Shown here: piece after piece, positions 52,594 to 63,599 of the stretch
How the letters are laid out: the number at the start of each line of letters is the position of its first letter
Numbering within the stretch: the stretch's first letter is position 1
Assembly (NCBI RefSeq): GCF_947387555.1
Contig: NZ_CANDNZ010000004.1
Span: forward strand, 310,001 to 374,000
Source: Thalassomonas sp. RHCl1
Lineage (GTDB): Bacteria > Pseudomonadota > Gammaproteobacteria > Enterobacterales > Alteromonadaceae
Direction: 5' to 3'
DNA: 64,000 nt
Program-made: the position numbers and the translations under genes
The notes under the pieces: model-generated
What the model saw: only the letters and a program-made list of their open reading frames with translations
The model's database searches: none
What the model was told of the DNA's origin: nothing

Positions 52594-55287
52594 TTAAAGA
52601 GAACGTTTAACTTCAACTGTTTCAAATACTTCGATTTGGTCACCAATTTTAACATCGTTGTAGTTCTTAACACCGATACCACATTCGGTACCGTTACGAA
52701 CTTCCTGAACATCATCTTTAAAGCGACGCAGTGATTCCAGCTCACCTTCGTAAATAACCACGTTCTCACGTAATACGCGGATCGGGTTGTTACGCTTGAT
52801 GATACCTTCGGTCACCATACAACCGGCAATAGCACCGATTTTCGGCGATTTAAAGACGTCACGAACCTGGGCAAGACCAATGATTTCTTGCTTGAATTCA
52901 GGCGCCAGCATACCGCTCATCGCCTGCTTCACTTCATCAATCAAGCTGTAGATAACGCTGTAGTAACGTAAATCGATGTTTTCGGTTTCGATAACCTTAC
53001 GGGCAGCTGCATCGGCACGTACGTTAAAACCAACCACAATCGCGTTAGAAGCCGCGGCTAAGGTAGCGTCGGTTTCGGTAATTCCACCAACACCTGAGCC
53101 GATAATCTTCACTTTTACTTCATCGGTAGACAGCTTGGTCAGGGCATCGGAAATCGCTTCAAGGGAACCTTGCACGTCAGATTTGAGTACCACATTCACT
53201 TCAGAAACATCACCTTCGGCCATGTTGGAGAACATGTTTTCCAGTTTCGCTTTCTGCTGACGGGCAAGTTTCACGTCACGGAATTTACCTTGACGGTACA
53301 AGGCAACTTCACGGGCTTTACGCTCGTCTTTAACCACGGTAGCTTCATCACCCGATTGCGGCACACCGCTCAGGCCGATGATTTCAGCAGGAATTGAAGG
53401 ACCGGCAGTTTTGATTGAACGGCCAAGCTCATCGCGCATCGCACGTACACGGCCGTACTCAAGGCCACATAACACGATATCGCCCTGGTTTAAGGTACCT
53501 TCCTGAACCAGGATAGTGGCAACAGGACCACGGCCTTTATCCAGTTTAGACTCTACGACAACACCGCTGGCAAGTTTATCAACAACAGCCGTCAGCTCTA
53601 ATACTTCCGCCTGTAGCAAGACAGAGTCAAGCAATTCATCGATACCTAAACCGGTTTTCGCCGATACGTGAACGAACTGTACATCGCCTCCCCAGTCTTC
53701 CGGGATAACGTCGTGCTGAGAAAGCTCAGTTTTAACGCGGTCCGGATCGGCGGTTTCTTTATCCATCTTGTTCACGGCAATGATAATCGGCGCACCAGCC
53801 GCTTTAGCATGCTGAATCGCTTCAATCGTTTGTGGCATAACACCGTCATCGGCGGCAACCACGATAATAACGATATCCGTGGCTTTGGCACCACGTGAAC
53901 GCATCGCGGTAAAGGCAGCGTGACCTGGGGTATCAAGGAAAGTGATCATGCCATGACCGGTTTCTACGTGATAAGCACCGATATGCTGGGTAATACCACC
54001 GGCTTCGCCCGCGGCAACTTTTGCTTCACGGATATGGTCAAGCAGTGAAGTTTTACCATGGTCAACGTGACCCATGATGGTGACGACAGGAGCACGGGAA
54101 ATCTCTTCACCGGCAGCGCCGCGATCTGAAAGTACCGCTTCTTCAAGGGCATTTTCTTTCACCAATACTACGTCGTGACCCATTTCTTCAGCAACCAGGG
54201 CAGCAGTTTCCTGGTCAATCACCTGGTTAATGGTCGCCATAGCGCCCATTTTGAACATCACCTTAACCACTTCAGCGCCTTTCACCGACATTTTGTTGGC
54301 TAATTCAGCAACAGAGATGGTTTCACCGATGCGAATTTCCTGAGTTTTCGCCTCAACCGGCTTCTGGAAACCATGACGTAAGCTTTGCGGTGCCGACAAG
54401 GTTTGCTTGCCGCCCCTGTCACGTCCGCCGCGGGCATTTTTATCTTGCTTGCCGCCTTTCTTCTTACGACGACGGCGACCGCCACCTTCTTCCTCAGAAT
54501 CAACCTTATCTTCGGCTTCCTGGGCATATTTAGAAGAAGTCAGATGCACAACTTCGGCTTCTTTCGCTTTACGCTCTGCTTCCTGTGCTTTCCAGCGGGC
54601 TTCATTTTCTTCCGCTAATTTTTTCGCGGCTTCCGCAGACTGACGGGCTTCTTCTTCTACCTTGGCAGCAGCTTCTGCTTCCTGGGCCAGACGAAGTTTC
54701 TTCGCTTCTTCAGACTCGGTTGAAGTGGTGGCAGCAGGCGCTGCTTCTGGCGCTTTAGCTGCCTGTTTCGCTTTTTCTTGTGCTTCTTGTTTCAATTTGC
54801 GCTCTTCTTCGGCTTTCGCTGCAGCTTTGGCTTCTTCTGCCGCTTTGGCTTCGGCTGCTGCTTTGGCTTCGGCCTCGGCTTTCGCTTGTGCTTCGGCTGC
54901 CGCTTTCGCTTCGGCTTCTGCCGCTGCTTTCGCTTCGGCTTCCGCCTTAGCTTTGGCTTCGGCTTCTGCTTTTTGCTGCTCTTCTAATTCACTGCGTTTG
55001 ACATAGGTGCGTTTTTTACGTACTTCAACCTGGACAGATTTGGCTTTGCTGCCGCTGCCCATCACTAAGGTTGATTTTTTCTTACGGTTTAATGTCATCT
55101 TATTTGGATTTGCAGCAGAGTCATCGCCATGCTGCTTTTTCAAATGCTCTAATAACGCTTCTTTTTCTTGTTGCGTCACTGAATCCGATTCCGATTTATG
55201 AACACCTGTGCTAGCCAACTGGCTAATCAGGCGTTCTACCGGTGTACCGATTTCTTTGGCAAGTTCTTCAACTGTTACATTTGCCAT
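52594..55287 (-). CDS. infB: Translation initiation factor IF-2
   Basis: 897 residues. The N-terminal domain ([20 protein letters not shown]) is followed by a long Ala/Glu/Lys-rich helical linker (about 105-240) and a basic stretch. The GTPase domain has [19 protein letters not shown] (G1), [12 protein letters not shown] (G3) and [13 protein letters not shown] (G4). It positions initiator tRNA on the 30S subunit. The linker is repetitive and probably variable between strains. Internal starts could give shorter forms as in E. coli. Confidence 0.98.
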   Translation of the reverse strand: MANVTVEELAKEIGTPVERLISQLASTGVHKSESDSVTQQEKEALLEHLKKQHGDDSAANPNKMTLNRKKKSTLVMGSGSKAKSVQVEVRKKRTYVKRSELEEQQKAEAEAKAKAEAEAKAAAEAEAKAAAEAQAKAEAEAKAAAEAKAAEEAKAAAKAEEERKLKQEAQEKAKQAAKAPEAAPAATTSTESEEAKKLRLAQEAEAAAKVEEEARQSAEAAKKLAEENEARWKAQEAERKAKEAEVVHLTSSKYAQEAEDKVDSEEEGGGRRRRKKKGGKQDKNARGGRDRGGKQTLSAPQSLRHGFQKPVEAKTQEIRIGETISVAELANKMSVKGAEVVKVMFKMGAMATINQVIDQETAALVAEEMGHDVVLVKENALEEAVLSDRGAAGEEISRAPVVTIMGHVDHGKTSLLDHIREAKVAAGEAGGITQHIGAYHVETGHGMITFLDTPGHAAFTAMRSRGAKATDIVIIVVAADDGVMPQTIEAIQHAKAAGAPIIIAVNKMDKETADPDRVKTELSQHDVIPEDWGGDVQFVHVSAKTGLGIDELLDSVLLQAEVLELTAVVDKLASGVVVESKLDKGRGPVATILVQEGTLNQGDIVLCGLEYGRVRAMRDELGRSIKTAGPSIPAEIIGLSGVPQSGDEATVVKDERKAREVALYRQGKFRDVKLARQQKAKLENMFSNMAEGDVSEVNVVLKSDVQGSLEAISDALTKLSTDEVKVKIIGSGVGGITETDATLAAASNAIVVGFNVRADAAARKVIETENIDLRYYSVIYSLIDEVKQAMSGMLAPEFKQEIIGLAQVRDVFKSPKIGAIAGCMVTEGIIKRNNPIRVLRENVVIYEGELESLRRFKDDVQEVRNGTECGIGVKNYNDVKIGDQIEVFETVEVKRSL

Positions 55288-55310
55288 CTATAATTTTCTC
55301 CCGGCGCTAG

Positions 55311-56804
55311 TTATTCTTCGTTAAACCAACAAATATTGCGGGCAGCCATGATCAGCTCACCAGCCCTATCTTCATCTAATTCTTCAATATCAGCGATATC
55401 ATCAACACCTTGCTCGGCAAGCTCTTCCAGCGTTGACACACCGCGACTTGCCAATACAAACGCCAGGTGGCGCTCCATACCTTCAAGGTTAAGCAGGTCT
55501 TCGGCTGGCTCGGCCCCTTCCAGGCTTTCTTCACTGGCCAATGCCTGCGTGGTTAATGCCTCTTTGGCACGCTCACGTAAGGTATCAACAATATCTTCAT
55601 CCATGCCGTCGATGGCCAGTAGCTCACCCACCGGTACATAGGCAATTTCTTCTAAAGACGTAAAACCTTCTTCGGCCAGCATAGTGGCGAAATCATCATC
55701 GATATCAAGCTTTTCGGTGAACAGGGTTAATACCTTGTCATTTTCCGCCTGGTGCTTCTCGTTCATGTCGGCAACCGTCATCACGTTTAATTCCCAGCCG
55801 GTTAACTGGCTGGCTAAACGTACGTTCTGACCGCTACGGCCGATGGCCATGGCCAAATTGCCTTCTTCAACGGCGATATCCATAGTGCCGCGGTCTTCAT
55901 CAACAATGATGGAAGCAACTTCGGCAGGCGCCATGGCATTGATAACAAATTGCGCCGGGTTATCATCAAATAACACGATATCAACACGCTCACCGGCCAA
56001 CTCACCGGAAACCGCCTGAACACGTGAGCCGCGCATACCAACACAGGCACCGACCGGGTCGATACGTTTGTCGTTACTTTTAACGGCAATTTTCGCACGG
56101 GAACCGGGATCGCGGGCAGCTCCCTTGATTTCCAGCATTTCTTCACCGATTTCAGGTACTTCAACCCGGAACAGCTCCATCAGCATTTCCGGCTTGGTAC
56201 GGCTGACAAATAACTGGGCGCCGCGTGCTTCCGGCTTAATGGCGTACAATAAACCACGGGCACGGTCACCCGGACGGAATACTTCACGCGGTAACATATC
56301 GTCACGATAAATGATGGCTTCGGCATTGTTGCCTAAATCCAAAATCACGCTGTCGCGGCTGGCTTTTTTCACCACACCTGTGATCAGCTCGCCCACCTGA
56401 TCCTGATAGGCATCAACAATCAGGGCACGCTCGGCTTCACGTACTTTCTGTACGATAACCTGCTTGGCGGTTTGTGTGGTGATACGATCGAATTTAACCG
56501 ATTCAATCTGCTCTTCGATATACTGACCAACTTCGGCCTCTTCATTGTCGAACTTGGCGGCAGATAAACTGATCTCGGCAAACAGATTTTCCATTTCCTG
56601 GTCGTCATCGACAACTAACCAGCGGCGGAAAGTATCAAACTCACCGGTTTGGCGATCGATACTGACACGTACCAGAATATCGCCTTCATATTTTTTCTTA
56701 GTGGCTGTTTCTAAAGCGGTTTCCATGGCCTCAAAAATGCTTTCACGAGGCACTGCCTTCTCATTGGAAACGGCGTCTACAACCAGTAATATTTCCTTAC
56801 TCAT
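55311..56804 (-). CDS. nusA: Transcription termination/antitermination factor NusA
   Basis: 497 residues with the full domain order: N-terminal RNA-polymerase-binding domain ([20 protein letters not shown]), S1, KH1/KH2 ([40 protein letters not shown]) and two acidic C-terminal repeats. It controls pausing, termination and antitermination. Spaced 22-23 bp from both rimP and infB, so in one operon. Confidence 0.98.
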   Translation of the reverse strand: MSKEILLVVDAVSNEKAVPRESIFEAMETALETATKKKYEGDILVRVSIDRQTGEFDTFRRWLVVDDDQEMENLFAEISLSAAKFDNEEAEVGQYIEEQIESVKFDRITTQTAKQVIVQKVREAERALIVDAYQDQVGELITGVVKKASRDSVILDLGNNAEAIIYRDDMLPREVFRPGDRARGLLYAIKPEARGAQLFVSRTKPEMLMELFRVEVPEIGEEMLEIKGAARDPGSRAKIAVKSNDKRIDPVGACVGMRGSRVQAVSGELAGERVDIVLFDDNPAQFVINAMAPAEVASIIVDEDRGTMDIAVEEGNLAMAIGRSGQNVRLASQLTGWELNVMTVADMNEKHQAENDKVLTLFTEKLDIDDDFATMLAEEGFTSLEEIAYVPVGELLAIDGMDEDIVDTLRERAKEALTTQALASEESLEGAEPAEDLLNLEGMERHLAFVLASRGVSTLEELAEQGVDDIADIEELDEDRAGELIMAARNICWFNEE

Positions 56805-56826
56805 GCTACTTAGCCCTAGTTAATCA

Positions 56827-57288
56827 TTATTTTGTAAAATTCGGAACAAGGTTTGCCTTGTCGACATTGGTGAGTACCAGCTCATAATCCTGGCCATCAA
56901 CCGTGACAATCAAAGTGTCATTCTCTATCGCTTCTAGTAAACCTTTAAATTTACGTCGACCATTTAGCGGCATTGACAATCTCACTTCTATCGTTTCACC
57001 AATAACAGCTTCAAAATGCGCCTTTTCAAATAAAGGGCGGTCCAGGCCAGGCGATGAAACTTCCAGGTTATATTCGGTACTGATGGGATCTTCCACATCC
57101 AGTATCGCACTGACCTGGCGGCTAACTTCGGCACAATCATCTACATTGATGCCGTTTTCGTGATCAATAAACAAACGTAAAACTGAATGATTGCCGGCGC
57201 TGATATATTCAATGCCCAGCAGCTCTTTTCCGACTTCCTCAACGGCAGGTCGTAACATTTCAGTCAATTTTTGCTCAAATTTAGCCAA
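56827..57288 (-). CDS. rimP: Ribosome maturation factor RimP
   Basis: 153 residues from a TTG start at 57288: GGAG lies 7 nt upstream and LAKFEQKLTEMLRPAVEE is the family beginning. The ATG at 57318 would add ten residues that include sequence from the leader. GIEYISAGNHSVLRLFIDHE, CAEVSRQVSAILDVED and LEVSSPGLDRPLF are conserved blocks. It is needed for maturation of the 30S subunit. First gene of rimP-nusA-infB. Confidence 0.94.
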   Translation of the reverse strand: MAKFEQKLTEMLRPAVEEVGKELLGIEYISAGNHSVLRLFIDHENGINVDDCAEVSRQVSAILDVEDPISTEYNLEVSSPGLDRPLFEKAHFEAVIGETIEVRLSMPLNGRRKFKGLLEAIENDTLIVTVDGQDYELVLTNVDKANLVPNFTK

Positions 57289-57346
57289 TCGATTTCTCCA
57301 GATACAAAAAAAGGGCATATAGCCCAGCGAATAGTTCTTGCTGTGA

Positions 57347-57423
57347 TTGTATTTGTTTCTTTATCATCTTTCTTTCCGTCAAAGCCGATGGTAAAGAAAC
57401 GCATAACAAAGAAACAAATACAA
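57347..57423 (-). promoter_or_regulatory. Alternating hairpins in the rimP leader
   Basis: TTGTATTTGTTTCTTT (57347-57362) is a perfect inverted copy of AAAGAAACAAATACAA (57408-57423). The inner part of the left arm, GTTTCTTTATCATC (57355-57368), can instead pair 13/14 with GATGGTAAAGAAAC (57387-57400). The two pairings exclude each other. They lie between the leader terminator and the rimP ribosome-binding site, so they might control processing or translation. Confidence 0.55.
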
Positions 57424-57425
57424 AA

Positions 57426-57446
57426 AAGCCCCATCACTCGGGGCTT
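57426..57446 (-). terminator. Terminator inside the rimP leader
   Basis: AAGCCCC and GGGGCTT pair perfectly around a 7-nt loop, followed on the minus strand by TTTTTTG. It lies about 140 nt upstream of the rimP start and downstream of the promoter at 57586-57614, the position expected for an attenuator or for the end of a short leader RNA. Confidence 0.75.
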
Positions 57447-57585
57447 ATTTCACTGAACCCTTTGTGTTCATCAATTATTGGCATCAACAGCACAATAATT
57501 GACTCGATACTACAGGCCGTAAATACCGGCGTTTCATCGGCGCAGATATCTTTCAGTGTCGACCTGTAATAGTAAAGCTGCGCGA

Positions 57586-57614
57586 ATTATATAGTTAGTG
57601 GGCAAATATCGCAA
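57586..57614 (-). promoter_or_regulatory. Strong promoter of the rimP-nusA-infB operon
   Basis: On the minus strand TTGCGA (57609-57614), a 17-bp spacer, then a perfect TATAAT (57586-57591). The discriminator is TCGCGCAG, GC-rich as in stringently controlled promoters. It gives a leader of about 290 nt before rimP. Confidence 0.8.
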
Positions 57615-57883
57615 GGAGAAATGGCAATTCAATCGAAATTCCCCCGTATAAAAACTTTTACTTTTTTCGCCTGTGATCCCCGGCGCTTATCCCCTTAAAC
57701 AGCGCCTTTGATGGCTTTGGCGGGACCGCTGCTGCCACCTTTAAAATATTACATGCTTTACAAGTAGTTAGTATAATAAGGGCGAACATGCTATAACAGT
57801 TAAGGAAGGAACGCTTATTTAACAAAAAATTTAATCGCGCACGAATAAAAATAACCGGGTCTTTGGGAGCTAATCAAGCCTTT

Positions 57884-59767
57884 ATGTATACATTTTCTCA
57901 GCTATTGGCCAGAAATGCCGTTCTTGGGTTGCTATTTTGCCTGGTGATCTCATCGTGCTCCCTGTTTTTTTTAAACAAACACCTTACACAGCAGCAAGTT
58001 GAACATCAGCAGGTATTAACTAAGCTGGTGGCGCGCATACTGCCCCGGGGAGAAATCAAAGATCTCACGCAAATCTTGCGCGCAGGGTTTGACTATAACC
58101 TTTTGACCTTGTCCAATGCCGCCGGCGAAAGTCTTTATCATTTTACCAAAACAGAACAGGCCTTTGCCCTGCCCCAGCTCATGCCCAAGAGCCGCGAATT
58201 TTTCCTCAAGCAGCAAAATATAAAAATTAATTTTCAGCTGGCGGCAGATAAAGGCTTGCTGCTTATCGTCAAGATATTACTGGCTATCATGATCACCACC
58301 TGCGTTGTCATTGTCATTGCCGGGGTATTAAGTACCCGCAGATATAAGCAGTTTTTTGCCAGCGTCAGCCAGCAAATCAAGCTGGATATGTCTTTGCTTA
58401 GCCCCGAAAGCAAAGGCGAAACCCGGGAAGATATTTTTCAAATCCCGGCATTAAAGCAAGGCATAGCAGAGATCAAGAGCCTGATTGAAGCCCAGGTCGC
58501 CGCCTCTACCGCCCTGGAAAAAGAAGCCTATACCGATCCCCTGACCCAGCTCAACAACCGCAGCCGTTTTATCCAGTATTTTGAAAGCCAGCTCAACCAG
58601 GAAGGCGGAGAAAATTTTGGCGTGTTATTGATCACCCGTTGCTCTGAGTTACAAACCGTCAACCAGATCCACGGCTATCATGAGGGAGACAATTATATTG
58701 CCAGGGTGGCAAAAATTATTGCCGCCGCCCTGAGCAGCTATCCCGGTGCGGAGTTATTCAGGTTAAACAGCTCAGATTTTGCCAGTATTTTACCCAATGT
58801 AGTGCTCAAAGAAGCGGAAAGATTTGCCCAGGAATTAACCGATAAGTTTAACGGCTACCAGCAAGCCTCAGATCTGGACTCGGTTGCTTATACCGGACTG
58901 GTGTATTTCGATCAAAACAAACCTCTAGGGGAATTGCTGGCGCTGGCGGATACCGGCATCAGCCTGGCGCAAACCCAGGGTATCAATGCCTGGTTCGCAC
59001 AAAAAGATACCGATATCTTAAAAAGTGCCAGTGCCAATTACGGCAATCAGAACTGGCGCCAGGAAATCGACAGCGTACTTGAAAACCAGCGTCTGAGCCT
59101 GTTTGTCCAGCCGATACAGCCAAGCAGTACTAATAAGGTTTATGGAGAAGTGCTGGCGCGCTTTCTCAATGCCAATAACGAGATGTTGCCCACCGCCTCT
59201 TTTATCGCCATGGCGGAAAAGTTGGATAAAATAGTTGCCGTCGACCGCCTTATCGTCGAAACCGCTATCGGTGAAATCTCAAGCAAGAACCTGACGGAAC
59301 AAAGTTTCGGCCTGAATATCAGCTCCAGAAGCATCAACGACGAACATTTTCTTATCTGGCTCGAACGTCGCCTGCTCAGGGAGCCGGCCATCACCAGCCG
59401 GCTGATTTTTGAAATCAGCGAATATGGCCTGCAACAGAATATTCAATCGAGTAAACGTTTTATTGATATGGTGCACCGGGTAGGCTCCCGGGTCACGGTA
59501 GAAAAATTTGGCGTCGGACTGACCTCGTTCAAATTTTTCCGGGATCTCAAACCCGATTTTATTAAAATGGACAGCACCTATACCCGGGATATCGATGAAG
59601 ATAAAAACAACCAGTACTTTTTACGCCTGATGGTGGATTTGGCCCACCGCCTCAGTATCAGTGTGCTGGCAGAAAGCGTAGAAAGCCAGGAAGAAAAACA
59701 TGCCCTGCAAAAACTCTTTATCGACGGCTACCAGGGGTTTTATATCGGCAAACCGAACAAACTCTGA
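57884..59767 (+). CDS. Membrane protein with degenerate GGDEF and EAL domains (CsrD-like)
   Basis: 627 residues from the ATG at 57884; an in-frame TTG at 57863 would add seven. Two membrane segments (about 10-30 and 125-150) flank a short periplasmic part. The GGDEF domain starts AYTDPLTQLNNRSRF, but its signature is replaced by RLNSSDFASIL. The EAL domain has EVL instead of EAL and EKFGVGLTSF where active enzymes have DDFG. So neither synthesis nor hydrolysis of cyclic-di-GMP is expected. Length and layout resemble CsrD, which directs decay of CsrB/C RNAs with RNase E; LapD-like binding is an alternative. Confidence 0.8.
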   Translation: MYTFSQLLARNAVLGLLFCLVISSCSLFFLNKHLTQQQVEHQQVLTKLVARILPRGEIKDLTQILRAGFDYNLLTLSNAAGESLYHFTKTEQAFALPQLMPKSREFFLKQQNIKINFQLAADKGLLLIVKILLAIMITTCVVIVIAGVLSTRRYKQFFASVSQQIKLDMSLLSPESKGETREDIFQIPALKQGIAEIKSLIEAQVAASTALEKEAYTDPLTQLNNRSRFIQYFESQLNQEGGENFGVLLITRCSELQTVNQIHGYHEGDNYIARVAKIIAAALSSYPGAELFRLNSSDFASILPNVVLKEAERFAQELTDKFNGYQQASDLDSVAYTGLVYFDQNKPLGELLALADTGISLAQTQGINAWFAQKDTDILKSASANYGNQNWRQEIDSVLENQRLSLFVQPIQPSSTNKVYGEVLARFLNANNEMLPTASFIAMAEKLDKIVAVDRLIVETAIGEISSKNLTEQSFGLNISSRSINDEHFLIWLERRLLREPAITSRLIFEISEYGLQQNIQSSKRFIDMVHRVGSRVTVEKFGVGLTSFKFFRDLKPDFIKMDSTYTRDIDEDKNNQYFLRLMVDLAHRLSISVLAESVESQEEKHALQKLFIDGYQGFYIGKPNKL

Positions 59768-59946
59768 GCCAACGGTCATTGCCGGGCAAACCTTCTGCAT
59801 CAGCGTTTTATACTGCCTTGCTACATGATCTGGCACAAATTAGCAGCAAACAAACCCGTTAAGGTAATAACCCTACAACTGATCTGTTGTTATATGACGA
59901 AGAAAGACGGATAATAGTACGAATTTTAACGTTAATTTAGAATATA

Positions 59947-60528
59947 ATGACTGAATATCTACTGCTGCTTGTCGGTACAGTATTGGTAAACAACTTTGTG
60001 CTGGTAAAATTTCTCGGATTATGCCCTTTTATGGGGGTCTCTTCACGCACAGAAACCGCCATCGGCATGTCCTTTGCGACCACCTTTGTCATGACCCTGG
60101 CCTCGTTACTCAGTTATTTGATCAATACCTATATCCTGGCGCCGCTGGCACTGGAATATTTAACCACTATGGCCTTTATCCTGGTCATTGCCGTGGTGGT
60201 GCAGTTTACCGAAATGGTGGTGCATAAAACCAGCGCCAACCTCTACCGCCTGCTGGGCATATTCCTGCCGCTGATCACCACCAACTGCGCCGTACTCGGG
60301 GTTGCCCTGCTCAACATTTATGAGCAGCATAATTTCCTTGAGTCGATTGTCTACGGCTTCGGCGCCGCAGCAGGTTTTTCCCTGGTGCTGATTATGTTTT
60401 CTGCGATGCGGGAAAAACTTGCCAATGCCGACGTCCCCGCCCCGTTCCAGGGAGCCGCGATTGCCATGATCACCGCAGGATTAATGTCGCTGGCCTTTAT
60501 GGGCTTTACCGGCCTGGTAAAATTGTAA
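59947..60528 (+). CDS. rsxA: Ion-translocating oxidoreductase subunit A
   Basis: 193 residues, six membrane helices. It starts [20 protein letters not shown], then [37 protein letters not shown] contains the conserved Cys that, with the one in LGLCPF, holds the membrane iron-sulfur cluster in Rnf/Nqr complexes. First gene of rsxABCD, 179 bp after the GGDEF/EAL gene. Confidence 0.97.
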   Translation: MTEYLLLLVGTVLVNNFVLVKFLGLCPFMGVSSRTETAIGMSFATTFVMTLASLLSYLINTYILAPLALEYLTTMAFILVIAVVVQFTEMVVHKTSANLYRLLGIFLPLITTNCAVLGVALLNIYEQHNFLESIVYGFGAAAGFSLVLIMFSAMREKLANADVPAPFQGAAIAMITAGLMSLAFMGFTGLVKL

Positions 60529-60586
60529 TGTCGTTTAGTTATATGAATTATCGAGTGATGGAAAATAACCCCATGGTGAAGTTTTA

Positions 60587-61141
60587 ATGAGCACGTTAAT
60601 TGCAGTACTTGTGCTTGGTTTAATGGCGCTCTTGTTTGGTGCCTTGCTCGGCTATGCCTCGGTTAAATTTAAGGTCGAAGGCGACCCTTTAGTCGAGCAG
60701 CTTGATGAACTCTTGCCGCAAACCCAATGCGGACAATGCGGCTACCCCGGCTGTAAACCTTATGCCCAAGCCGTGGCCAATGGCGAAGCCATCAACAAAT
60801 GCGCCCCCGGCGGCGATGAAACCATCAAAAAGATTGCCGATTTGATGGGGGTTGAGGTACAGCCGTTAGATGCCGCCCATGAACAGGACAATACCCCGAA
60901 AGTCGCCTTTATTATTGAGGAAGACTGTATCGGCTGCACCAAATGCATCCAGGCCTGCCCGGTCGATGCCATTATCGGCGCCGCCAAACAAATGCATACC
61001 ATCATTGCCGATGAATGTACCGGCTGCGATCTTTGTGTCGCCCCCTGCCCGGTCGATTGCATCGAAATGCGCCCCATCCCCGTGGGCACGCATAACTGGC
61101 AATGGGATCTCAACAACATACCTGTAGTACAGCTTGATTAG
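60587..61141 (+). CDS. rsxB: Ion-translocating oxidoreductase subunit B
   Basis: 184 residues. An N-terminal membrane helix is followed by a four-Cys cluster region ([17 protein letters not shown]) and two ferredoxin-type 4Fe-4S motifs, [16 protein letters not shown] and [16 protein letters not shown]. It passes electrons within the Rsx/Rnf complex, which in E. coli keeps SoxR reduced. Confidence 0.97.
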   Translation: MSTLIAVLVLGLMALLFGALLGYASVKFKVEGDPLVEQLDELLPQTQCGQCGYPGCKPYAQAVANGEAINKCAPGGDETIKKIADLMGVEVQPLDAAHEQDNTPKVAFIIEEDCIGCTKCIQACPVDAIIGAAKQMHTIIADECTGCDLCVAPCPVDCIEMRPIPVGTHNWQWDLNNIPVVQLD

Positions 61142-61153
61142 GGAAGGACATTA

Positions 61154-63595
61154 GTGGAATCTGTAATTGAGCGCATAGAACGCGGACATTTTTGGAAGTT
61201 TCACGGCGGCATACACCCGCCGGAGCAAAAGTTTCTCACCAACGACAAACCGATACGTCATTTACCCCTGCCCAAGCAGCTGATTATTCCGCTGCGCCAG
61301 CATATAGGCAATGGCGGAGAATTATTGGTCGCCGTCGGCGATAAAGTATTAAAAGGCCAACCGCTGACGCAAAACTCGGCGCCGATGACCTTGCCGGTGC
61401 ATGCCCCCACCAGCGGCACCATCACCGACATCAAAGACTCGGTTATTGCCCACCCGTCGGGCCTGAGCGAACCTTGCATCTTTATTACCCCGGACGGCGA
61501 AGACCGCTGGCGCGAACGCCAGGTCTGCGATGATTTTCATGAGCTCAGCCGCCAGGAAATCGTCAAAAAAATAGCCCAGGCAGGCATTGCCGGTATGGGG
61601 GGAGCAGGATTCCCTACCCATATCAAGGTCAATAATAAACCGGAAATTAATTACCTGATCATCAATGCCGCCGAATGTGAACCTTATATCACCGCCGATG
61701 ACTTGCTGATCCGCGAACACAGCGAAGCAATCGTCGACGGTATCAAAATACTGGATCATCTACTGCTGCCAGCCTTTATCCTGATCGGCATCGAAGACAA
61801 TAAGCCCGAAGCGATCGAAGCACTGCGCCAGGCCACGAAAAATTACGACAAGGTCAAATTATGCGTGATCCCCACCAAATATCCCGCCGGTGGTGAGAAA
61901 CAACTGATCAAAGTCTTAACCGGCCAGGAAGTGCCCAGCGGCATCCTGCCCATTAGTTTGGGCATAGTGATGCAAAACATCGCCACCTGCTTTGCCATCG
62001 CCGAAGCCGTACTCAACGATACCCCGCTGATACGCCGGGTGGTCACGGTTTCCGGGCGGGCATTAAGCAAACCGAGAAACGTCTGGGCCCTGCTCGGCAC
62101 CCCGGTGGAATACTTACTGGAGCAATGCGGCTACCAGGCGGGCAAACGCCGGCACCTGATCATGGGCGGCCCCATGATGGGCTTTAGCCTGCCGAGCACC
62201 CAGGTGCCGATCGTCAAAATCACCAACTGTTTGCTCGCTCCCGAAGAAAGCGAAATTCCTGCCGATAATAAAGAAGTGGAGTGTATCCGCTGCGGCCAGT
62301 GCGCAGAAGTCTGCCCGAGCCAGCTGTTACCCCAGGAACTGCAGTGGAGCGCCAAGGCCAAAGATTATCCGCAGCTGCAAAAGCTGAACTTATTTGACTG
62401 TATCGACTGCGGCGCCTGTGCCTATGTCTGCCCGAGCCAGATCCCCCTGGTGCAATATTACCGGGTGGCCAAGGCGGAAATTCGCCAGCTGCAGGTACAG
62501 GAGTTAAAGGCCGAAAAAGCCAAAGACCGCTTCGAAGCCCGTAAAGCCCGGCTGGAAAGAGAGAAAAAAGCCCGGGAAGAAAAACACAAAAAGGCAGCAG
62601 AAGCCCGCCGCGCCGCCATGAACAAACCAACGGAAGAAGGCCAAAGCGCCAAATCCGCCGTTGCCGCCGCACTGGCGCGGGTAAAAGCGAAGAAGGCCCA
62701 GACAGCAGGCAATGCTGCTGCGCAGGACAAAGCAGCAACAGGCAAGGCAGATGAAGTAAGTACTAACGCCAATGGCGAAGAGGTTTCATCCCAGGCCCAG
62801 GAACAAACACAAGACCCTAAGGCCGAGCAAAAAAGTCAGGTTGCCGCCGCCATTGCCCGGGCGAAAGCCAAAAAGCAAGCTGCCAAGGCAAAAGCTGAAA
62901 ACGAGCAAGAGCAAGCAGGCATAAAAGATGCCGAGCAAGAGCAGGTACTCGCTCAAGCGCCGGAAAGTGCTGAAGCCCCCGGCCAGGCCGGGACAGCTGA
63001 GGACGCAGATAGCAGCCAAAGCCCTGAAGAGAAAGGTCCCGAAGATGCCCCCTCTGAAGATAAGCCCTCAGATAAAAAGCAAAAAATTGCTGCCGCCATT
63101 GCCCGCGCCAAAGCGAAAAAGCTCAGCGCCCAGAAAAAGGCAGGATCAGCGTCAGAAAATCAGGATGAAAACCCGGCAAATGATGTCAGCGAAGAGCCGG
63201 CAAAAGTCAGTAAAGCAGAAAATGACGCCGTAGAGCCCGTGCAGACAAGCGAGCCGCTCGAGGCTGCCGAGCCCAGTAAGCAGGATAAAATTCAGGCTGC
63301 GGTCGCCAAGGCCAAAGAAAAAGCCAGGGCCAAAGCCAAGGCAAAAGCCGAAGCGAAAAATGCCCGGGAAGCTGAACCAGAGTTATCCCCGCAAAACCAG
63401 GATAGTGAAGCGCCAACAGCACCTTCAACGGCTACTGAGCCTACAGAGCAGGAAGAAATTACCGCTGCCGATAGTGAACAAAGCCCACAAAAAGATCAAA
63501 AAGCTCAGCGCATTGCTGCCGCCGTGGCAAAAGCGAAAGCAAAAGCTAAGGCAAAAGCCGAAGCAAAAGAACAACAACATTTAGAGTCTGAATAA
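61154..63595 (+). CDS. rsxC: Ion-translocating oxidoreductase subunit C with long Ala/Lys tail
   Basis: 813 residues from GTG, with GGAAGGA 6 nt upstream. The core (1-440) has GIAGMGGAGFPTHIKV, the NADH/FMN-binding glycine loop; IINAAECEPYITADD; and two 4Fe-4S motifs, CIRCGQCAEVCPSQLLP and CIDCGACAYVCPSQIPL. The last 370 residues contain about five copies of a module centred on IAAAIARAKAKK-like helices separated by acidic Gln/Glu-rich linkers. It carries the likely NADH entry site. Tails like this vary greatly in length among relatives. Confidence 0.97.
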   Translation: MESVIERIERGHFWKFHGGIHPPEQKFLTNDKPIRHLPLPKQLIIPLRQHIGNGGELLVAVGDKVLKGQPLTQNSAPMTLPVHAPTSGTITDIKDSVIAHPSGLSEPCIFITPDGEDRWRERQVCDDFHELSRQEIVKKIAQAGIAGMGGAGFPTHIKVNNKPEINYLIINAAECEPYITADDLLIREHSEAIVDGIKILDHLLLPAFILIGIEDNKPEAIEALRQATKNYDKVKLCVIPTKYPAGGEKQLIKVLTGQEVPSGILPISLGIVMQNIATCFAIAEAVLNDTPLIRRVVTVSGRALSKPRNVWALLGTPVEYLLEQCGYQAGKRRHLIMGGPMMGFSLPSTQVPIVKITNCLLAPEESEIPADNKEVECIRCGQCAEVCPSQLLPQELQWSAKAKDYPQLQKLNLFDCIDCGACAYVCPSQIPLVQYYRVAKAEIRQLQVQELKAEKAKDRFEARKARLEREKKAREEKHKKAAEARRAAMNKPTEEGQSAKSAVAAALARVKAKKAQTAGNAAAQDKAATGKADEVSTNANGEEVSSQAQEQTQDPKAEQKSQVAAAIARAKAKKQAAKAKAENEQEQAGIKDAEQEQVLAQAPESAEAPGQAGTAEDADSSQSPEEKGPEDAPSEDKPSDKKQKIAAAIARAKAKKLSAQKKAGSASENQDENPANDVSEEPAKVSKAENDAVEPVQTSEPLEAAEPSKQDKIQAAVAKAKEKARAKAKAKAEAKNAREAEPELSPQNQDSEAPTAPSTATEPTEQEEITAADSEQSPQKDQKAQRIAAAVAKAKAKAKAKAEAKEQQHLESE

Positions 63596-63599
63596 AACT

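Noticed and set aside
54662-55006. Ala/Ser-rich plus-strand frame of 114 codons
   Set aside because: Antisense shadow of the Ala/Glu/Lys-rich linker of infB.
57450-57580. tRNA gene (metY-like) upstream of rimP
   Set aside because: No T-loop (GGTTCGA-type) or acceptor pairing is visible; only leader sequence, terminator and promoter.
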